Source of the DNA: Desulfuromonadales bacterium | GTDB taxonomy: Bacteria; Desulfobacterota; Desulfuromonadia; Desulfuromonadales; BM103 | Assembly: GCA_027065695.1 (NCBI GenBank) | Contig: JAMONP010000052.1 | Span: 186,001 to 250,000, forward strand | DNA length: 64,000 nucleotides | Direction of reading: 5' to 3' | Part shown: positions 44,666 through 53,732 of the stretch, in pieces | Position numbering within the stretch: the first letter of the stretch is position 1 | Layout: every line of letters starts with the position of its first letter | Made by a program: the position numbers and the translations under genes | The notes under the pieces: generated by a model | The model's database searches: none | What the model was told of the DNA's origin: nothing | Seen by the model: the letters and a program-made list of their open reading frames with translations, nothing else

Positions 44666-45643
44666 GTGACCAGTAACTATCCAAATCAACGTAAACTGCC
44701 TTGGCAAAAGGGAGAAAAACCCCTGATGCTGGCCCCGTTGCAGGGGCTGACAAACCGAGCCATGCGCGCCCTGTTTGTAGACTGGGTGCGTCCTGATGTG
44801 GTTTTCACTGAGTTCATGCGGGTCAGCAATGTCAGTCGCAAACGTTTGCAGCGTAACGATCTGAAAGAGGCCGCCAGCACAACCGGAAACGTTCCTCTGG
44901 TGGCACAACTGGTTGGCAACCACGTCGAGTCTCTGGTAGCCGCCGCCCACAATGCTGAAGAGGTCGGTGCCCAACATATCAATCTCAATATGGGCTGTCC
45001 TTACGGACGCACGACTAGCGGCGCAACCGGGGGTGCTTTGCTGAAAAAGCCTGAACTGTTGGCTGATATCATCCCAGCCCTGCGCACAGCTATATCCGGA
45101 ACCTTCTCAATCAAATTGCGAGCCGGTTACAACGACCCTGAGCAAATCTTTTCACTCCTCCCCCTCTTCGAAAAATCCGAAGTCGATTTCCTGATCATTC
45201 ATCCACGCACAGTCGCACAAAAATATGCCGGATCAGCTGACCACTCAATTACCGGACGGATTGTTCGTGCGACGGCAATACCAATAATCGCCAATGGTGA
45301 TATTCGCACTGCTGACGAGGGCCTGCGGATTCTGGAAGAGACTGGTGCTGCCGGGTTGATGCTGGGGCGCGGTGCAATCACTGACCCTTTGCTTTTTGAT
45401 CGCCTGCGCAGCCGCAACCCCAGAGAACCAACAGAAGCAGAAATGGCAAATATGCTGAGCCGCTACCTGAGCGACCTTCTTACCCGCTACTGTGAACTCT
45501 TTTGTGGTGAAAGGCAAATCCTCGACAAGTTTAAAAATGTTCTGTCTTTTATTGAGATCCCGACCCTTTCCATTGAGATCACCCAAATGAAACGAACTAA
45601 CAAAGTTGCTGACTTGACCGCTTTGATTGAGGCCCTACAGTAA
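44666..45643 (+). CDS. tRNA-dihydrouridine synthase family protein
   Basis: A 325-residue flavoprotein. Family motifs are PLQGLTNRAMR near 26, the catalytic Cys in NMGCPYG, KLRAGYND, HPRTVAQKY and NGDI. Dus enzymes reduce uridine to dihydrouridine in tRNA. The start is probably GTG 44666, which has a weak ribosome site; ATG 44726 would cut into the first strand. The order of motifs fits Dus but does not tell which position is modified. Confidence 0.9.
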   Translation: MTSNYPNQRKLPWQKGEKPLMLAPLQGLTNRAMRALFVDWVRPDVVFTEFMRVSNVSRKRLQRNDLKEAASTTGNVPLVAQLVGNHVESLVAAAHNAEEVGAQHINLNMGCPYGRTTSGATGGALLKKPELLADIIPALRTAISGTFSIKLRAGYNDPEQIFSLLPLFEKSEVDFLIIHPRTVAQKYAGSADHSITGRIVRATAIPIIANGDIRTADEGLRILEETGAAGLMLGRGAITDPLLFDRLRSRNPREPTEAEMANMLSRYLSDLLTRYCELFCGERQILDKFKNVLSFIEIPTLSIEITQMKRTNKVADLTALIEALQ

Positions 45644-45648
45644 ATATT

Positions 45649-45873
45649 ATGAGTGAAGCTCCCGTTGTTGATCACAATCAACTGCTCGAACTGGTCAAAG
45701 CACGCATGCCATTCGGTAAGTACGAGGGTCGCTTGATCATTGACCTGCCGGAGGACTATCTGGTCTGGTTTGCGGGTAAAGGGTTCCCACAGGGTAAGGT
45801 GGGCATGATGATGCAGGCAGTCTACGAGTTCAAACTGAATGGTCTCGAATCACTTTTTGATCCACTGCGCTGA
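45649..45873 (+). CDS. DUF3820 family small protein
   Basis: A 74-residue protein with MPFGKYEGRLIIDLPEDYL and WFAGKGFPQGKVG, typical of the DUF3820 family. The function is not known. It starts 5 bases after the Dus gene, so the two are co-transcribed; the same pairing in other genomes would support a link to tRNA metabolism. Confidence 0.85.
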   Translation: MSEAPVVDHNQLLELVKARMPFGKYEGRLIIDLPEDYLVWFAGKGFPQGKVGMMMQAVYEFKLNGLESLFDPLR

Positions 45874-45888
45874 GACAAAAGGCCGAGC

Positions 45889-46869
45889 TTAAATGTTTGC
45901 CCGATGTGCTGGCAGAATCTCGCCATCAGGGCTCACATAACGCACCTCACAGCAGAGTTCAAAGCCGATCTTTTCATGCACCACCTGGCGAATATGAGCA
46001 ATCAGGCCGAGAACATCCTCTGACGTTGCACCATTACGATTGACAATAAAATTAGCATGCTGCTGAGAAACCTCGGCATTGCCGACGCGCATGCCTTTAA
46101 GCCCCGCTCCTTCAATAATCTTACCGGGTGGGCCAACACTCGCATGCATTTCACTGGTGCTGAGGAAAACTGAGCCGCAGTTCGGCTCTTTTCGCGGAAA
46201 TTTGCAACGCCTCTCACGCAGGTCTTCGAGCATCGTCCTGCGAATCCGCTGCGGCTGCTCCCGCTCACATTCCAGCTCCACCTTGACCACGACAGCACCA
46301 GTTCCCTGCAGGGCACTCTGACGATAAGAGAAGGAACATTCCTCCCTACTGAGTTCAAGCAATCTTCCCTCGGGATCGACAATCCAGACCCGGCGCACAT
46401 TATCACCGATGCCTTTACGCTGGCTGCCGCCGTTCATGAGCACCAGACCACCGATCGTCCCGGGGATACCAATGGTATGCTCGAGACCACTCAGACCTGC
46501 CTGCATCGCTTTGCGTGCCAAACCTGGTACCCAGGCACCAGCTTCAGCCGTAATTCTATGATTGCTGATGGCAATTCTGGAAAGGTTGTGACCTAGTTTG
46601 AGGACGATGCCACGCAGACCGGCGTCATCGAAGAGCAGATTAGTGCCTTGACCAATGACAATCAGAGGGATACGGCGGTTATTGGCAAAACGGACAACGG
46701 AAGCCACATGGTCAGCGTTTTCCGGTTGAAGCAACAGATCGGCAGGACCACCAATCTGCCAGCTGCTGTGTTCGGCGAGCGGCGCGTCGAAAATACAAGG
46801 ACAGCTTACAGCATCTGCTAGCTGTTTAAGTTGCTGCTGATTTGTCTCAAGAGATAAACGAGGGGTCAT
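45889..46869 (-). CDS. murB: UDP-N-acetylenolpyruvoylglucosamine reductase
   Basis: A 326-residue protein read from ATG 46869, with AGGTAGGA upstream; a longer frame back to 46935 has no ribosome site. FAD-binding motifs are IGQGTNLLFDD and GLEHTIGIPGTIGG. The catalytic Ser is in CGSVF and the C-terminal Glu in EVRYVSPDGE. MurB makes UDP-MurNAc for peptidoglycan. It is not in a division/cell-wall cluster here, which is unusual. A typical mur cluster might hold a second copy. Confidence 0.93.
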   Translation of the reverse strand: MTPRLSLETNQQQLKQLADAVSCPCIFDAPLAEHSSWQIGGPADLLLQPENADHVASVVRFANNRRIPLIVIGQGTNLLFDDAGLRGIVLKLGHNLSRIAISNHRITAEAGAWVPGLARKAMQAGLSGLEHTIGIPGTIGGLVLMNGGSQRKGIGDNVRRVWIVDPEGRLLELSREECSFSYRQSALQGTGAVVVKVELECEREQPQRIRRTMLEDLRERRCKFPRKEPNCGSVFLSTSEMHASVGPPGKIIEGAGLKGMRVGNAEVSQQHANFIVNRNGATSEDVLGLIAHIRQVVHEKIGFELCCEVRYVSPDGEILPAHRANI

Positions 46870-46931
46870 TGATGATCCTACCTGAACAATCTGTCTGTGC
46901 ATAAGTTGACAATGATAGCCATATCCAGACA

Positions 46932-47639
46932 TCAAGTCTTGCTTTTTCTCTGTCCACTTGTTTTAGGTAAGATTGCCAGGAACACTACGTGACGGAAACC
47001 GCCCCGGCCCGGACGTTCATGCCTGACGGTAAAGCCAGCCGAACGCAATCGTTTGTCGAAGCTCTCATCGTAGCTCTCACCCCAGATAGAGAATACTCCG
47101 CCAGGTTTCAGAGCCGACCTGGCATTTTCGATGGCACGACTACCATAGAGAGGATCTTTAAGCTTATCGGTACGATAATGCGGCCCCTTATATAGGTCAA
47201 AAACAATAGCATCAAACTTGTCGGCGACATCAGCCCTGGAAGCGTTACGCACCAGATCCGCCACATCACCAATTTCTATATGAACCCTCGGATCACTTAC
47301 CGCAGCACTGGTCAGCGCAGCCAACGGTCCCCGACACCACTTCAGCACCACGGGATTGAGTTCGGCCACCACCACCTCAGCCGATGTCGGTAGTGAATCA
47401 AGTACCGCCCGGAGAGTACATCCCATCCCCAGGCCACCGACGAGGACCCGTGGTTCAGGATGACCCTTCAAGTGCTTACAACCGAGCTGTCCGAGCACCA
47501 CCTCGGAGCGATTGGTCATGCTGTTCATTAGTACCAGACCGCCGACGGTGATCAGGAAATCACGCTCATCGCGCTGACGCAGTTCGAGTACGCCTTCGTC
47601 GGTGGTAATACTTTCGATGGTCTTCCAGGGTTTGGCCAT
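46932..47639 (-). CDS. Spermidine synthase-like SAM-binding protein
   Basis: A 235-residue protein read from ATG 47639; a TTG start at 47669 sits inside the terminator hairpin and is less likely. It has LVGGLGMGCTLRAVLD (SAM-binding loop), VVVAELNPVVLKW and DAIVFDLYKGP. It belongs to the spermidine synthase/methyltransferase superfamily. Key polyamine-binding acidic residues are not clear, so the substrate is unknown. Confidence 0.75.
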   Translation of the reverse strand: MAKPWKTIESITTDEGVLELRQRDERDFLITVGGLVLMNSMTNRSEVVLGQLGCKHLKGHPEPRVLVGGLGMGCTLRAVLDSLPTSAEVVVAELNPVVLKWCRGPLAALTSAAVSDPRVHIEIGDVADLVRNASRADVADKFDAIVFDLYKGPHYRTDKLKDPLYGSRAIENARSALKPGGVFSIWGESYDESFDKRLRSAGFTVRHERPGRGGFRHVVFLAILPKTSGQRKSKT

Positions 47640-47669
47640 AAGGAGATTTTGACACTCTTCAAAAGGCAA

Positions 47670-47696
47670 CGGGGACAGCCATTATGACTGTCCCCG
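47670..47696 (-). terminator. Hairpin ending the hflKC operon
   Basis: A perfect 9-bp stem (CGGGGACAG/CTGTCCCCG) lies 50 bases after the hflC stop. On the minus strand it is followed by TTGCCTTTT, so termination is plausible but the T run is weak. Confidence 0.6.
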
Positions 47697-47745
47697 CTCC
47701 CATGTCGTTATACATCGTTATAACCTGATCATTACCGGCAGGGAA

Positions 47746-48678
47746 TCACTTCGCCTCTTTCAGGTAGCGGTAATAATCCGAGTCGGTGGAAATCACCAAA
47801 CGACCGTTTTTCTGGATCGATTTCTTATAGGATTCCAGAGTTCGCAGGAACGTATAGAACTCCTTGTCCTGGTTGTAGGCCTCAGCATAGATTGCGGCAG
47901 CTTCAGCATCAGCACCACCACGCACCTCAAGCACCTTACGGTAGGCTTCAGAGCTAATTTCTTTAAGCTCGCGCTCCATCTGACCGAGGATATCAGCCTT
48001 TTCGCCCTCACCCTCAGAGCGATACTCGGCAGCAACCTTTTTGCGCTCGTTGATCATACGTTCGTAAACCCGGGTACGCACCTGCTCGACATAGTTGATG
48101 CGTTTGATCTGCACGTCGAGAAGTTCGATGCCATAATCCGGGGTATTGGCCCGGGCTTTCTCCAGGATTCCCGTCATGATCTCCTCGCGGCCAACCAGGT
48201 CCTCTTTCTTTACCACAACGCCTTCAATTTCCAACTGTTCCTCTTCCTCGTTTTCCGGGGCCTGGTAATCGCTGCCGCGCACCAGTTCCACCAGCAGACG
48301 CCCGGAAACAGCATCACGCACCACTGAGTCGATAATGTCGTCGAGGCGGCTCATGGCGGCACGCTCAGTGGCAACAGTAGTGTAAAAGAGCAGAGGATCA
48401 GCGATGCGCCAGCGCGCCGTGGTATCGATCCAGATAAACCTTTTGTCCTTGGTCGGGATCTGATTCGGGTCACCATCCCATTTCAAGATGCGTTTCTCAA
48501 AACGAGAGACTTTCTGCACGAAAGGGATTTTGAAGTGCAATCCAGGCTCAGCGACACCACCTACCGGCTTGCCGAACTGAGTAATAATCGTCTGCTCCGC
48601 TTCGTTAACCACATAGAGGCCATCCATGCCAACCAGAACCAAGGCAACGATGACAATCAGAATAATTGGTGTTTTCAT
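47746..48678 (-). CDS. hflC: HflC, modulator of FtsH protease
   Basis: A 310-residue SPFH protein with one N-terminal membrane anchor (IILIVIVALVLVGMDGLYVV) and the family segment PGLHFKIPFVQKVSRFEKR near 45-65. With HflK it forms a cage around FtsH and controls turnover of membrane proteins. Start and stop overlap hflK by one base. Confidence 0.95.
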   Translation of the reverse strand: MKTPIILIVIVALVLVGMDGLYVVNEAEQTIITQFGKPVGGVAEPGLHFKIPFVQKVSRFEKRILKWDGDPNQIPTKDKRFIWIDTTARWRIADPLLFYTTVATERAAMSRLDDIIDSVVRDAVSGRLLVELVRGSDYQAPENEEEEQLEIEGVVVKKEDLVGREEIMTGILEKARANTPDYGIELLDVQIKRINYVEQVRTRVYERMINERKKVAAEYRSEGEGEKADILGQMERELKEISSEAYRKVLEVRGGADAEAAAIYAEAYNQDKEFYTFLRTLESYKKSIQKNGRLVISTDSDYYRYLKEAK

Positions 48679-49706
48679 TATTTGGTCCCTCCTTCCATTG
48701 GCTTGCGCAGGGGTAGCAACGGTAGCAGTCCGCCGTTTTCGGCATCCATGATATAGATCTCATCCAGGCGGGGCAGAACCTCTTCGAGCGTCTCCAGGTA
48801 AATCCGGCTCCGGGTCACTGATGGGGCTTTGCGGTATTCAGTCAGCAGGGCTAAAAACCGGTTGGTTTCACCGCGGGCCTTATTAACCCGCTCGACAGCA
48901 TAACCTTCCGCCTCCTGCAGCACTTTCTTCGCCTCACCGCGGGCACGCGGCACTTCACGGTTAAACTGCTCGCGAGCCTGGAAGATCAGACTCTCCCGCT
49001 GCTGCTCGGACTCGTTAACCTCGTTGTAGGCAGCTTTGACCGGGTCTGGTGGTGTCACATCCTGAAACTTGACAGTGACGATACGTACACCAATGTCATA
49101 CTGATTAAGGGTGGACTGCAGGTCCTGTTGAATATTGTTGGCCAACAGGGCACGTTCCGTGGTCAACGCCGCGCTGACGTTAGCGTTGCCGATCGACCTG
49201 CGTACCATCGCCTCGGCAATGTCACGGACAGTACCGATCGGGTCTTTGATGCCAAAAATAAATTTAAAAGGATCAGCGACCTGAAACTGCACGATCCACT
49301 CAACATCAATGACGTTGAGGTCACCGGTCAAGGTCAGGGCTTCCTCTTCGAGTCCACGCTTGGTGTAGGTCGAGCGGATGTCAGGCTTGACTGTGCGAAA
49401 GCCAAACTCCTCCTTGAGAACGCGCCCGGTCTGCACCAGATAAATCTGGTCGACACCAAAGGGTATTTTGAAGTGCAACCCTGGATCGGCAAAGTTGGAG
49501 AACTTACCAAAGCGCAAGACCACACCGGTCTCTTCGGTATCCACCTCGTACATACTGTTGAAAGCACCGAATACGATCAGAATGATCACAATCACTAACG
49601 GCAATATGCTCTTGCTTGCACCGAACTTATTCTTAAAATAATCTCTAATCTCGATGACCTTCTTTTCCAGGTCTACATTCGAGGGACCACTGCCCCAATC
49701 CTGCAT
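48678..49706 (-). CDS. hflK: HflK, modulator of FtsH protease
   Basis: A 342-residue SPFH protein from ATG 49706, with a perfect AAAGGAGGT ribosome site. One membrane anchor lies at about 33-55, then PGLHFKIPFG and the conserved SPFH core. A longer in-frame start (49781) comes from a repeat element directly upstream. HflK partners HflC. Confidence 0.95.
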   Translation of the reverse strand: MQDWGSGPSNVDLEKKVIEIRDYFKNKFGASKSILPLVIVIILIVFGAFNSMYEVDTEETGVVLRFGKFSNFADPGLHFKIPFGVDQIYLVQTGRVLKEEFGFRTVKPDIRSTYTKRGLEEEALTLTGDLNVIDVEWIVQFQVADPFKFIFGIKDPIGTVRDIAEAMVRRSIGNANVSAALTTERALLANNIQQDLQSTLNQYDIGVRIVTVKFQDVTPPDPVKAAYNEVNESEQQRESLIFQAREQFNREVPRARGEAKKVLQEAEGYAVERVNKARGETNRFLALLTEYRKAPSVTRSRIYLETLEEVLPRLDEIYIMDAENGGLLPLLPLRKPMEGGTK

Positions 49707-49729
49707 TATTACCTCCTTTAGGCTTGCTG

Positions 49730-49890
49730 GGAGCATGTCCGACAATCCATGATCGGCTAAAAACCCAGCTGTTTGGCCCATATTTCAGCTCCTTTTCGAC
49801 CAATAGCTATAGCTATCACTCTCAAACGAGCCATAATCTGTTCTCAAACTTCTGCGTTTTCTCTTCGACCCTTATTCTCGGACAGGCTCC
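49730..49890 (-). repeat. MITE-like repeat, 161 bp, copy A
   Basis: The ends are inverted repeats: GGAGCATGTCCGA on the left and TCGGACAGGCTCC on the right (one mismatch). The interior matches copy B at 60566-60727 in the opposite orientation, including CCCATATTTCAGCTCCTTTT and CAAACGAGCC. On the minus strand it carries AAAGGAGCTGAAATATG, a ribosome site and ATG, in frame with hflK. Confidence 0.8.
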
Positions 49891-50056
49891 TAAAAACTCA
49901 CATTTTCGTTCCAGAAATCACTGTTAACCAAAGCAGCTGTCGTTAGAAAATCATTTATAACAGGTTTCCCTGCCGAAACAAAGGGCATTCGGAAGCACCT
50001 ATCAAACGGTGCAAAGATCTGACATCACAGTTTATGACCAGGCTGCGACCAGATTA

Positions 50057-51307
50057 TTAACCCTCTTGCCTTCGGGCAGCATTAATGCCCGCCAGATAAC
50101 CTGTCGACCAGCATTCCTGTAGATTAAAACCACCAGTCGGACCATCAAGATCAATTATCTCGCCAGCAAAGAAAAGATTTGCAATTCGCTTCGAGCGCAT
50201 GCTGCGCATATCGATGTCCTTGAGTGATATACCTCCTGAAGTGATAATTGCCCGACGGAAGCCTTCACATCCAGTCACTTCGAGTTCGAGCTCTTTGAAG
50301 AGTTTCAGCAATCTCTGCCGCTCCACCCGCGTTACTGAATGACATTTTTTCTTCGGATCAATGCCGACCAGTCGCACAAAGACCGGAATCATATCGCGCG
50401 GCAACAATTTGCCGAGGGAGTTACCGAAAGCCCTGTTGCTGTGCTCAGCCAGCTCCCGCTGTAAGCGCTTGTCGAACAGATCTGAGGCAACCGCCGGTTT
50501 AAAGTCCAGAAACAAACGCACTTCGCCCTGCTTAAGGGCGTCACGTATGTGGCTACTCATATCGAGAATGATCGGGCCGCCGATTCCTGAATGGGTAAAA
50601 AAAGCTTCACCGAAACGTTCATCAACTTTTTTTCCATCGGCACGCAGGGTAATTCTGACATTCTTCAAGTTGAAATGGCTGGCATCAGCAGTCCAGTTCT
50701 CGCGCAATTTCACTGACACCAGGGCCGGTTCGGGTGTCACCAGTTGATGGTCGCAGGACTTGGCCCAAGCATAGCCATCGCCGGTACATCCGGTTTCCGG
50801 GTAGGAAAGGCCGCCGGTGGCGAGGACAACATTACCGGTGGCAAAATTCCCGACCCTAGTCTCGACCGCTTTGACCAGGCCATCATCAATCAGCAAGTTT
50901 TTCACCTCACAGGAGGTGCGAACCTCGACACCGGCATCACGGACAAAGCTCTCCAGAGCTCGCTGGACATCTCTAGCCTCGCCAAACTCCGGGAAAATAC
51001 GCCCGCCCCGCTCAATCTTCAAAGGCACATCCCGCTCCTCAAAAAAAGCCACCACATCCTCGACGCCAAAAGTGTAAAGTGCCGTCAATAATGCTCGGCC
51101 ATTGCGACCGAAATGCTCAGCAAACTTGCGCGGGTCATTCTCACTGTGCGTAACATTGCAGCGGCCCTTCCCGGTGATCAAGATCTTTGCCCCGCAGCGC
51201 GGATTCTTTTCCAGCAGCAGAACACTGGCACCTTGACGCGCAGCAACCCCGGCAGAGAACAGTCCTGCCGGGCCACCGCCGATAACAATGACGTCATATC
51301 GTTTCAT
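50057..51307 (-). CDS. HI0933-like FAD-dependent oxidoreductase
   Basis: A 416-residue flavoprotein: DVIVIGGGPAGLFSAGVAAR (FAD-binding GxGxxG), RCGAKILITGKGRCNVTH and the C-terminal GEIIDLDGPTGGFNLQECW. It belongs to the BaiN/RdsA/YhiN group, whose cellular role is unclear. It is monocistronic. Confidence 0.9.
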   Translation of the reverse strand: MKRYDVIVIGGGPAGLFSAGVAARQGASVLLLEKNPRCGAKILITGKGRCNVTHSENDPRKFAEHFGRNGRALLTALYTFGVEDVVAFFEERDVPLKIERGGRIFPEFGEARDVQRALESFVRDAGVEVRTSCEVKNLLIDDGLVKAVETRVGNFATGNVVLATGGLSYPETGCTGDGYAWAKSCDHQLVTPEPALVSVKLRENWTADASHFNLKNVRITLRADGKKVDERFGEAFFTHSGIGGPIILDMSSHIRDALKQGEVRLFLDFKPAVASDLFDKRLQRELAEHSNRAFGNSLGKLLPRDMIPVFVRLVGIDPKKKCHSVTRVERQRLLKLFKELELEVTGCEGFRRAIITSGGISLKDIDMRSMRSKRIANLFFAGEIIDLDGPTGGFNLQECWSTGYLAGINAARRQEG

Positions 51308-51415
51308 ATCGTACCCATCTTTTGATTCAAAAATAATTTCTCCTCACAACTGCAGCCAAGATAGCAGGTTTTAAGTAGAAATCGTTAGTTTAACAGCAAG
51401 CAACCATCTTAAGTC

Positions 51416-51444
51416 ATGACAGCGAAGATAAACATGCCTATAAT
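51416..51444 (+). promoter_or_regulatory. Sigma-70 promoter of S1 gene
   Basis: ATGACA (51416-51421), a 17-base spacer and a perfect TATAAT (51439-51444), placed 42 bases before the start codon. It matches the -35/-10 consensus at 11 of 12 positions. Confidence 0.6.
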
Positions 51445-51485
51445 AATGGCCCAAATCCATTATTTAAGCAGAGGGCACCTAATTA

Positions 51486-52667
51486 ATGAGTGACGAAACA
51501 TTCGACGATCAGAAAATGAACGAGGAAGGCAGCTTTGCCGAAATGCTTGAGCAGAGTATGGTTGGCAAAACCCAGCTTGAGCCAGGGCAGAAGATCAACG
51601 CTACAGTGCTGCAGATTGGCAAGGAATGGATCTTCCTGGATGTTGGCCAGAAGGGTGAAGGCCTTCTGGAGACCAAGGAACTCCTCGACAAAGAGGGCAA
51701 CCTGACAGTCTCTGTCGGCAACCAGGTCAGTGCCTATTTCATATCACGAAAAGGCGGTGAGCTACGCTTCACCACTCGCCTCGGCAGTGGTTCTTCCGGA
51801 ACAGCTCAGCTTGAAGAAGCCTGGCGCAGCGAAATCCCGGTTGAAGGTCACATTGAAAAAGAGGTCAAAGGTGGCTATGAAATCAAACTGCCAGGTAATG
51901 TACGAGCCTTCTGCCCCTTCTCCCAACTTGGTCTGCGTCGCTTGGAAAGCTCCGATGAAGTGATCGGAAATACCCTCTCCTTCCGTATTACTCAATTCGA
52001 CGAGCGAGGCCGTAACATCGTCGTCTCTCATCGTGTCATTCTCGACAATGAGCGCCGCCAGCAGCGAGAGGAACTCATGAAAACCCTCAAGGAGGGGATG
52101 GTGGTCTCTGGCACAATCACCAACATCCGCGAGTTCGGTGCATTTGTTGATATCGGCGGGCTCGAAGGTCTGCTGCCAATTTCCGAAATCTCCTACGGTC
52201 GAGTGGAGAATATCGAAGAGGTTTTACAGGTTGGTCAACAGCTAGATGTTGCCCTGAAAAAATGTGATTGGGAAAAAGAACGTTTCTCCTTCAGTCTGCG
52301 CGACACCTTGGCCAACCCATGGCTGAAGGTTGAGACCAGCTATCCAGTAGGCTCGACTCACACCGGCACCGTTTCACGCCTTGCCAAGTTCGGTGCCTTC
52401 ATCACTTTGGAGGAAGGCATTGATGGTTTGATGCATATCTCAAAGATCGGTGGAGACCAGCGCATCAAGCACCCCCAGGATGTACTGACAGTTGGACAGC
52501 AGTTGCAGGTCAGCATTGAGAAAATCGACCTTGACGAGAAGCGTATCTCCCTGGTTCCGGTACGTGATAAAAGCGACGAACCGGCAGAGACCTCATACGA
52601 AGAGAAAACTACGGGTGGGATGGGCTCTTTTGCCGATCTGTTCAAGAAGGCCCAGGCAAACAAATAA
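51486..52667 (+). CDS. S1 RNA-binding domain protein (ribosomal S1-like, four domains)
   Basis: A 393-residue protein with four S1 domains: about 36-105, 118-185, 195-265 and 283-353. Each has the usual G.V..I...GAFVDIG-like pattern, clearest in [27 protein letters not shown]. It is shorter than the six-domain S1 of E. coli and may be an S1 paralogue acting on mRNA, not the ribosomal S1 itself. It ends with an acidic/Lys-rich tail. Confidence 0.85.
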   Translation: MSDETFDDQKMNEEGSFAEMLEQSMVGKTQLEPGQKINATVLQIGKEWIFLDVGQKGEGLLETKELLDKEGNLTVSVGNQVSAYFISRKGGELRFTTRLGSGSSGTAQLEEAWRSEIPVEGHIEKEVKGGYEIKLPGNVRAFCPFSQLGLRRLESSDEVIGNTLSFRITQFDERGRNIVVSHRVILDNERRQQREELMKTLKEGMVVSGTITNIREFGAFVDIGGLEGLLPISEISYGRVENIEEVLQVGQQLDVALKKCDWEKERFSFSLRDTLANPWLKVETSYPVGSTHTGTVSRLAKFGAFITLEEGIDGLMHISKIGGDQRIKHPQDVLTVGQQLQVSIEKIDLDEKRISLVPVRDKSDEPAETSYEEKTTGGMGSFADLFKKAQANK

Positions 52668-52716
52668 CCTCATTAAGAGAATCACCAAGGAAGTATAGCG
52701 GGACATTTCTGGACTT

Positions 52717-52748
52717 AAAGAGGGACACTTCCAGAAGTGTCCCTCTTT
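52717..52748 (+). terminator. Long perfect hairpin after S1-like gene
   Basis: A perfect 14-bp stem (AAAGAGGGACACTT/AAGTGTCCCTCTTT) has a 4-base loop and A/T ends on both sides. It lies 49 bases after the S1-like stop and directly before the RarD start, so it terminates the first gene and may reduce read-through or hide the next start. Confidence 0.85.
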
Positions 52749-52749
52749 A

Positions 52750-53709
52750 ATGGCCGCGAAGATGAAATCCACCTACACCCTTACAGACAACCATAAAACG
52801 ACCCCATCAGACCGGCACGACAATACACGTCTCGGCGTTATATATGGCCTGGCAGCCTATTTCATATGGGGCTTTTTCCCGGTCTTTTTCAAGGCTCTTG
52901 AGGGAGCTACACCGCTAGAGATCGTCTGTCACCGCATCATATGGTCGGTTGTCTTCCTCTTCATTCTCGTTACGATAAGCCGTCAACTCGTTAAGGTCCG
53001 CAACACCCTGCACAACCGCTTTACCCTGCTGACATTATGTGGTTCAACGCTGCTGATTGCCACCAACTGGCTGGTCTTCATCTACGCGGTCCAGCAAGGT
53101 GAAGTCCTCCAGTCAAGCCTGGGATATTTCATCACGCCACTACTCAGTGTCCTACTGGGCTTTGTTTTTTTGCGGGAGAGATTGAGCCGGCGGCAGCTAC
53201 TCAGTGTTCTGCTTGCCCTGCTCGGAGTATTGAACCTGACCTTCCAGCACGGCCAATTCCCCTGGATTTCCCTTACCCTGGCAGCCTCATTCGGTTTTTA
53301 CGGGCTGCTGCGTAAAGTGGCACGGGTCGAAGCAATGATTGGCCTTACGGTAGAAACCCTTCTGTTGGCCCCGATCGCTTTAGGCTACCTGATTTATCTG
53401 GCAACGCAGCAGGAAAGCTCGTTCCTTACTGGAACAGTGCAGCTGAATCTGCTCCTGCCCCTCTCCGGCGTAGTGACTGCCATCCCCCTGCTACTCTTTG
53501 TCGCCGCCGCACGTCGATTGCAACTCGCCACCACCGGCTTTCTACAATACATCACACCCAGCCTGCATTTCATCCTGGCCGTCTGGCTTTACAATGAGCC
53601 CTTTTCGCAAGGACAGCTGATCAGCTTTCTCTTTATCTGGGCAGGGTTGGGCATCTATTCCAGTGATGCACTCTGGAAAGGCCGGGCAAGCTGGCGTAGT
53701 GAGTCATAA
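52750..53709 (+). CDS. rarD: RarD-like EamA-family transporter
   Basis: A 319-residue protein with ten membrane helices in two EamA halves. It has GLAAYFIWGFFPVFFKAL and CHRIIWS near the N-terminus, typical of RarD. RarD is a drug/metabolite-superfamily permease with unproven substrate. The annotated ATG at 52750 lies 1 base after the hairpin, so ATG 52762 is an alternative. Confidence 0.9.
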   Translation: MAAKMKSTYTLTDNHKTTPSDRHDNTRLGVIYGLAAYFIWGFFPVFFKALEGATPLEIVCHRIIWSVVFLFILVTISRQLVKVRNTLHNRFTLLTLCGSTLLIATNWLVFIYAVQQGEVLQSSLGYFITPLLSVLLGFVFLRERLSRRQLLSVLLALLGVLNLTFQHGQFPWISLTLAASFGFYGLLRKVARVEAMIGLTVETLLLAPIALGYLIYLATQQESSFLTGTVQLNLLLPLSGVVTAIPLLLFVAAARRLQLATTGFLQYITPSLHFILAVWLYNEPFSQGQLISFLFIWAGLGIYSSDALWKGRASWRSES

Positions 53710-53732
53710 GTTCAATGTCATCGCGGTGATGC

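Noticed and set aside
49724-49927. 67-codon plus-strand frame similar to the N-terminus of the barrel's longer frame
   Set aside because: Both are translations of the 161-bp repeat on one strand, not protein homology. The true barrel start is 60535.
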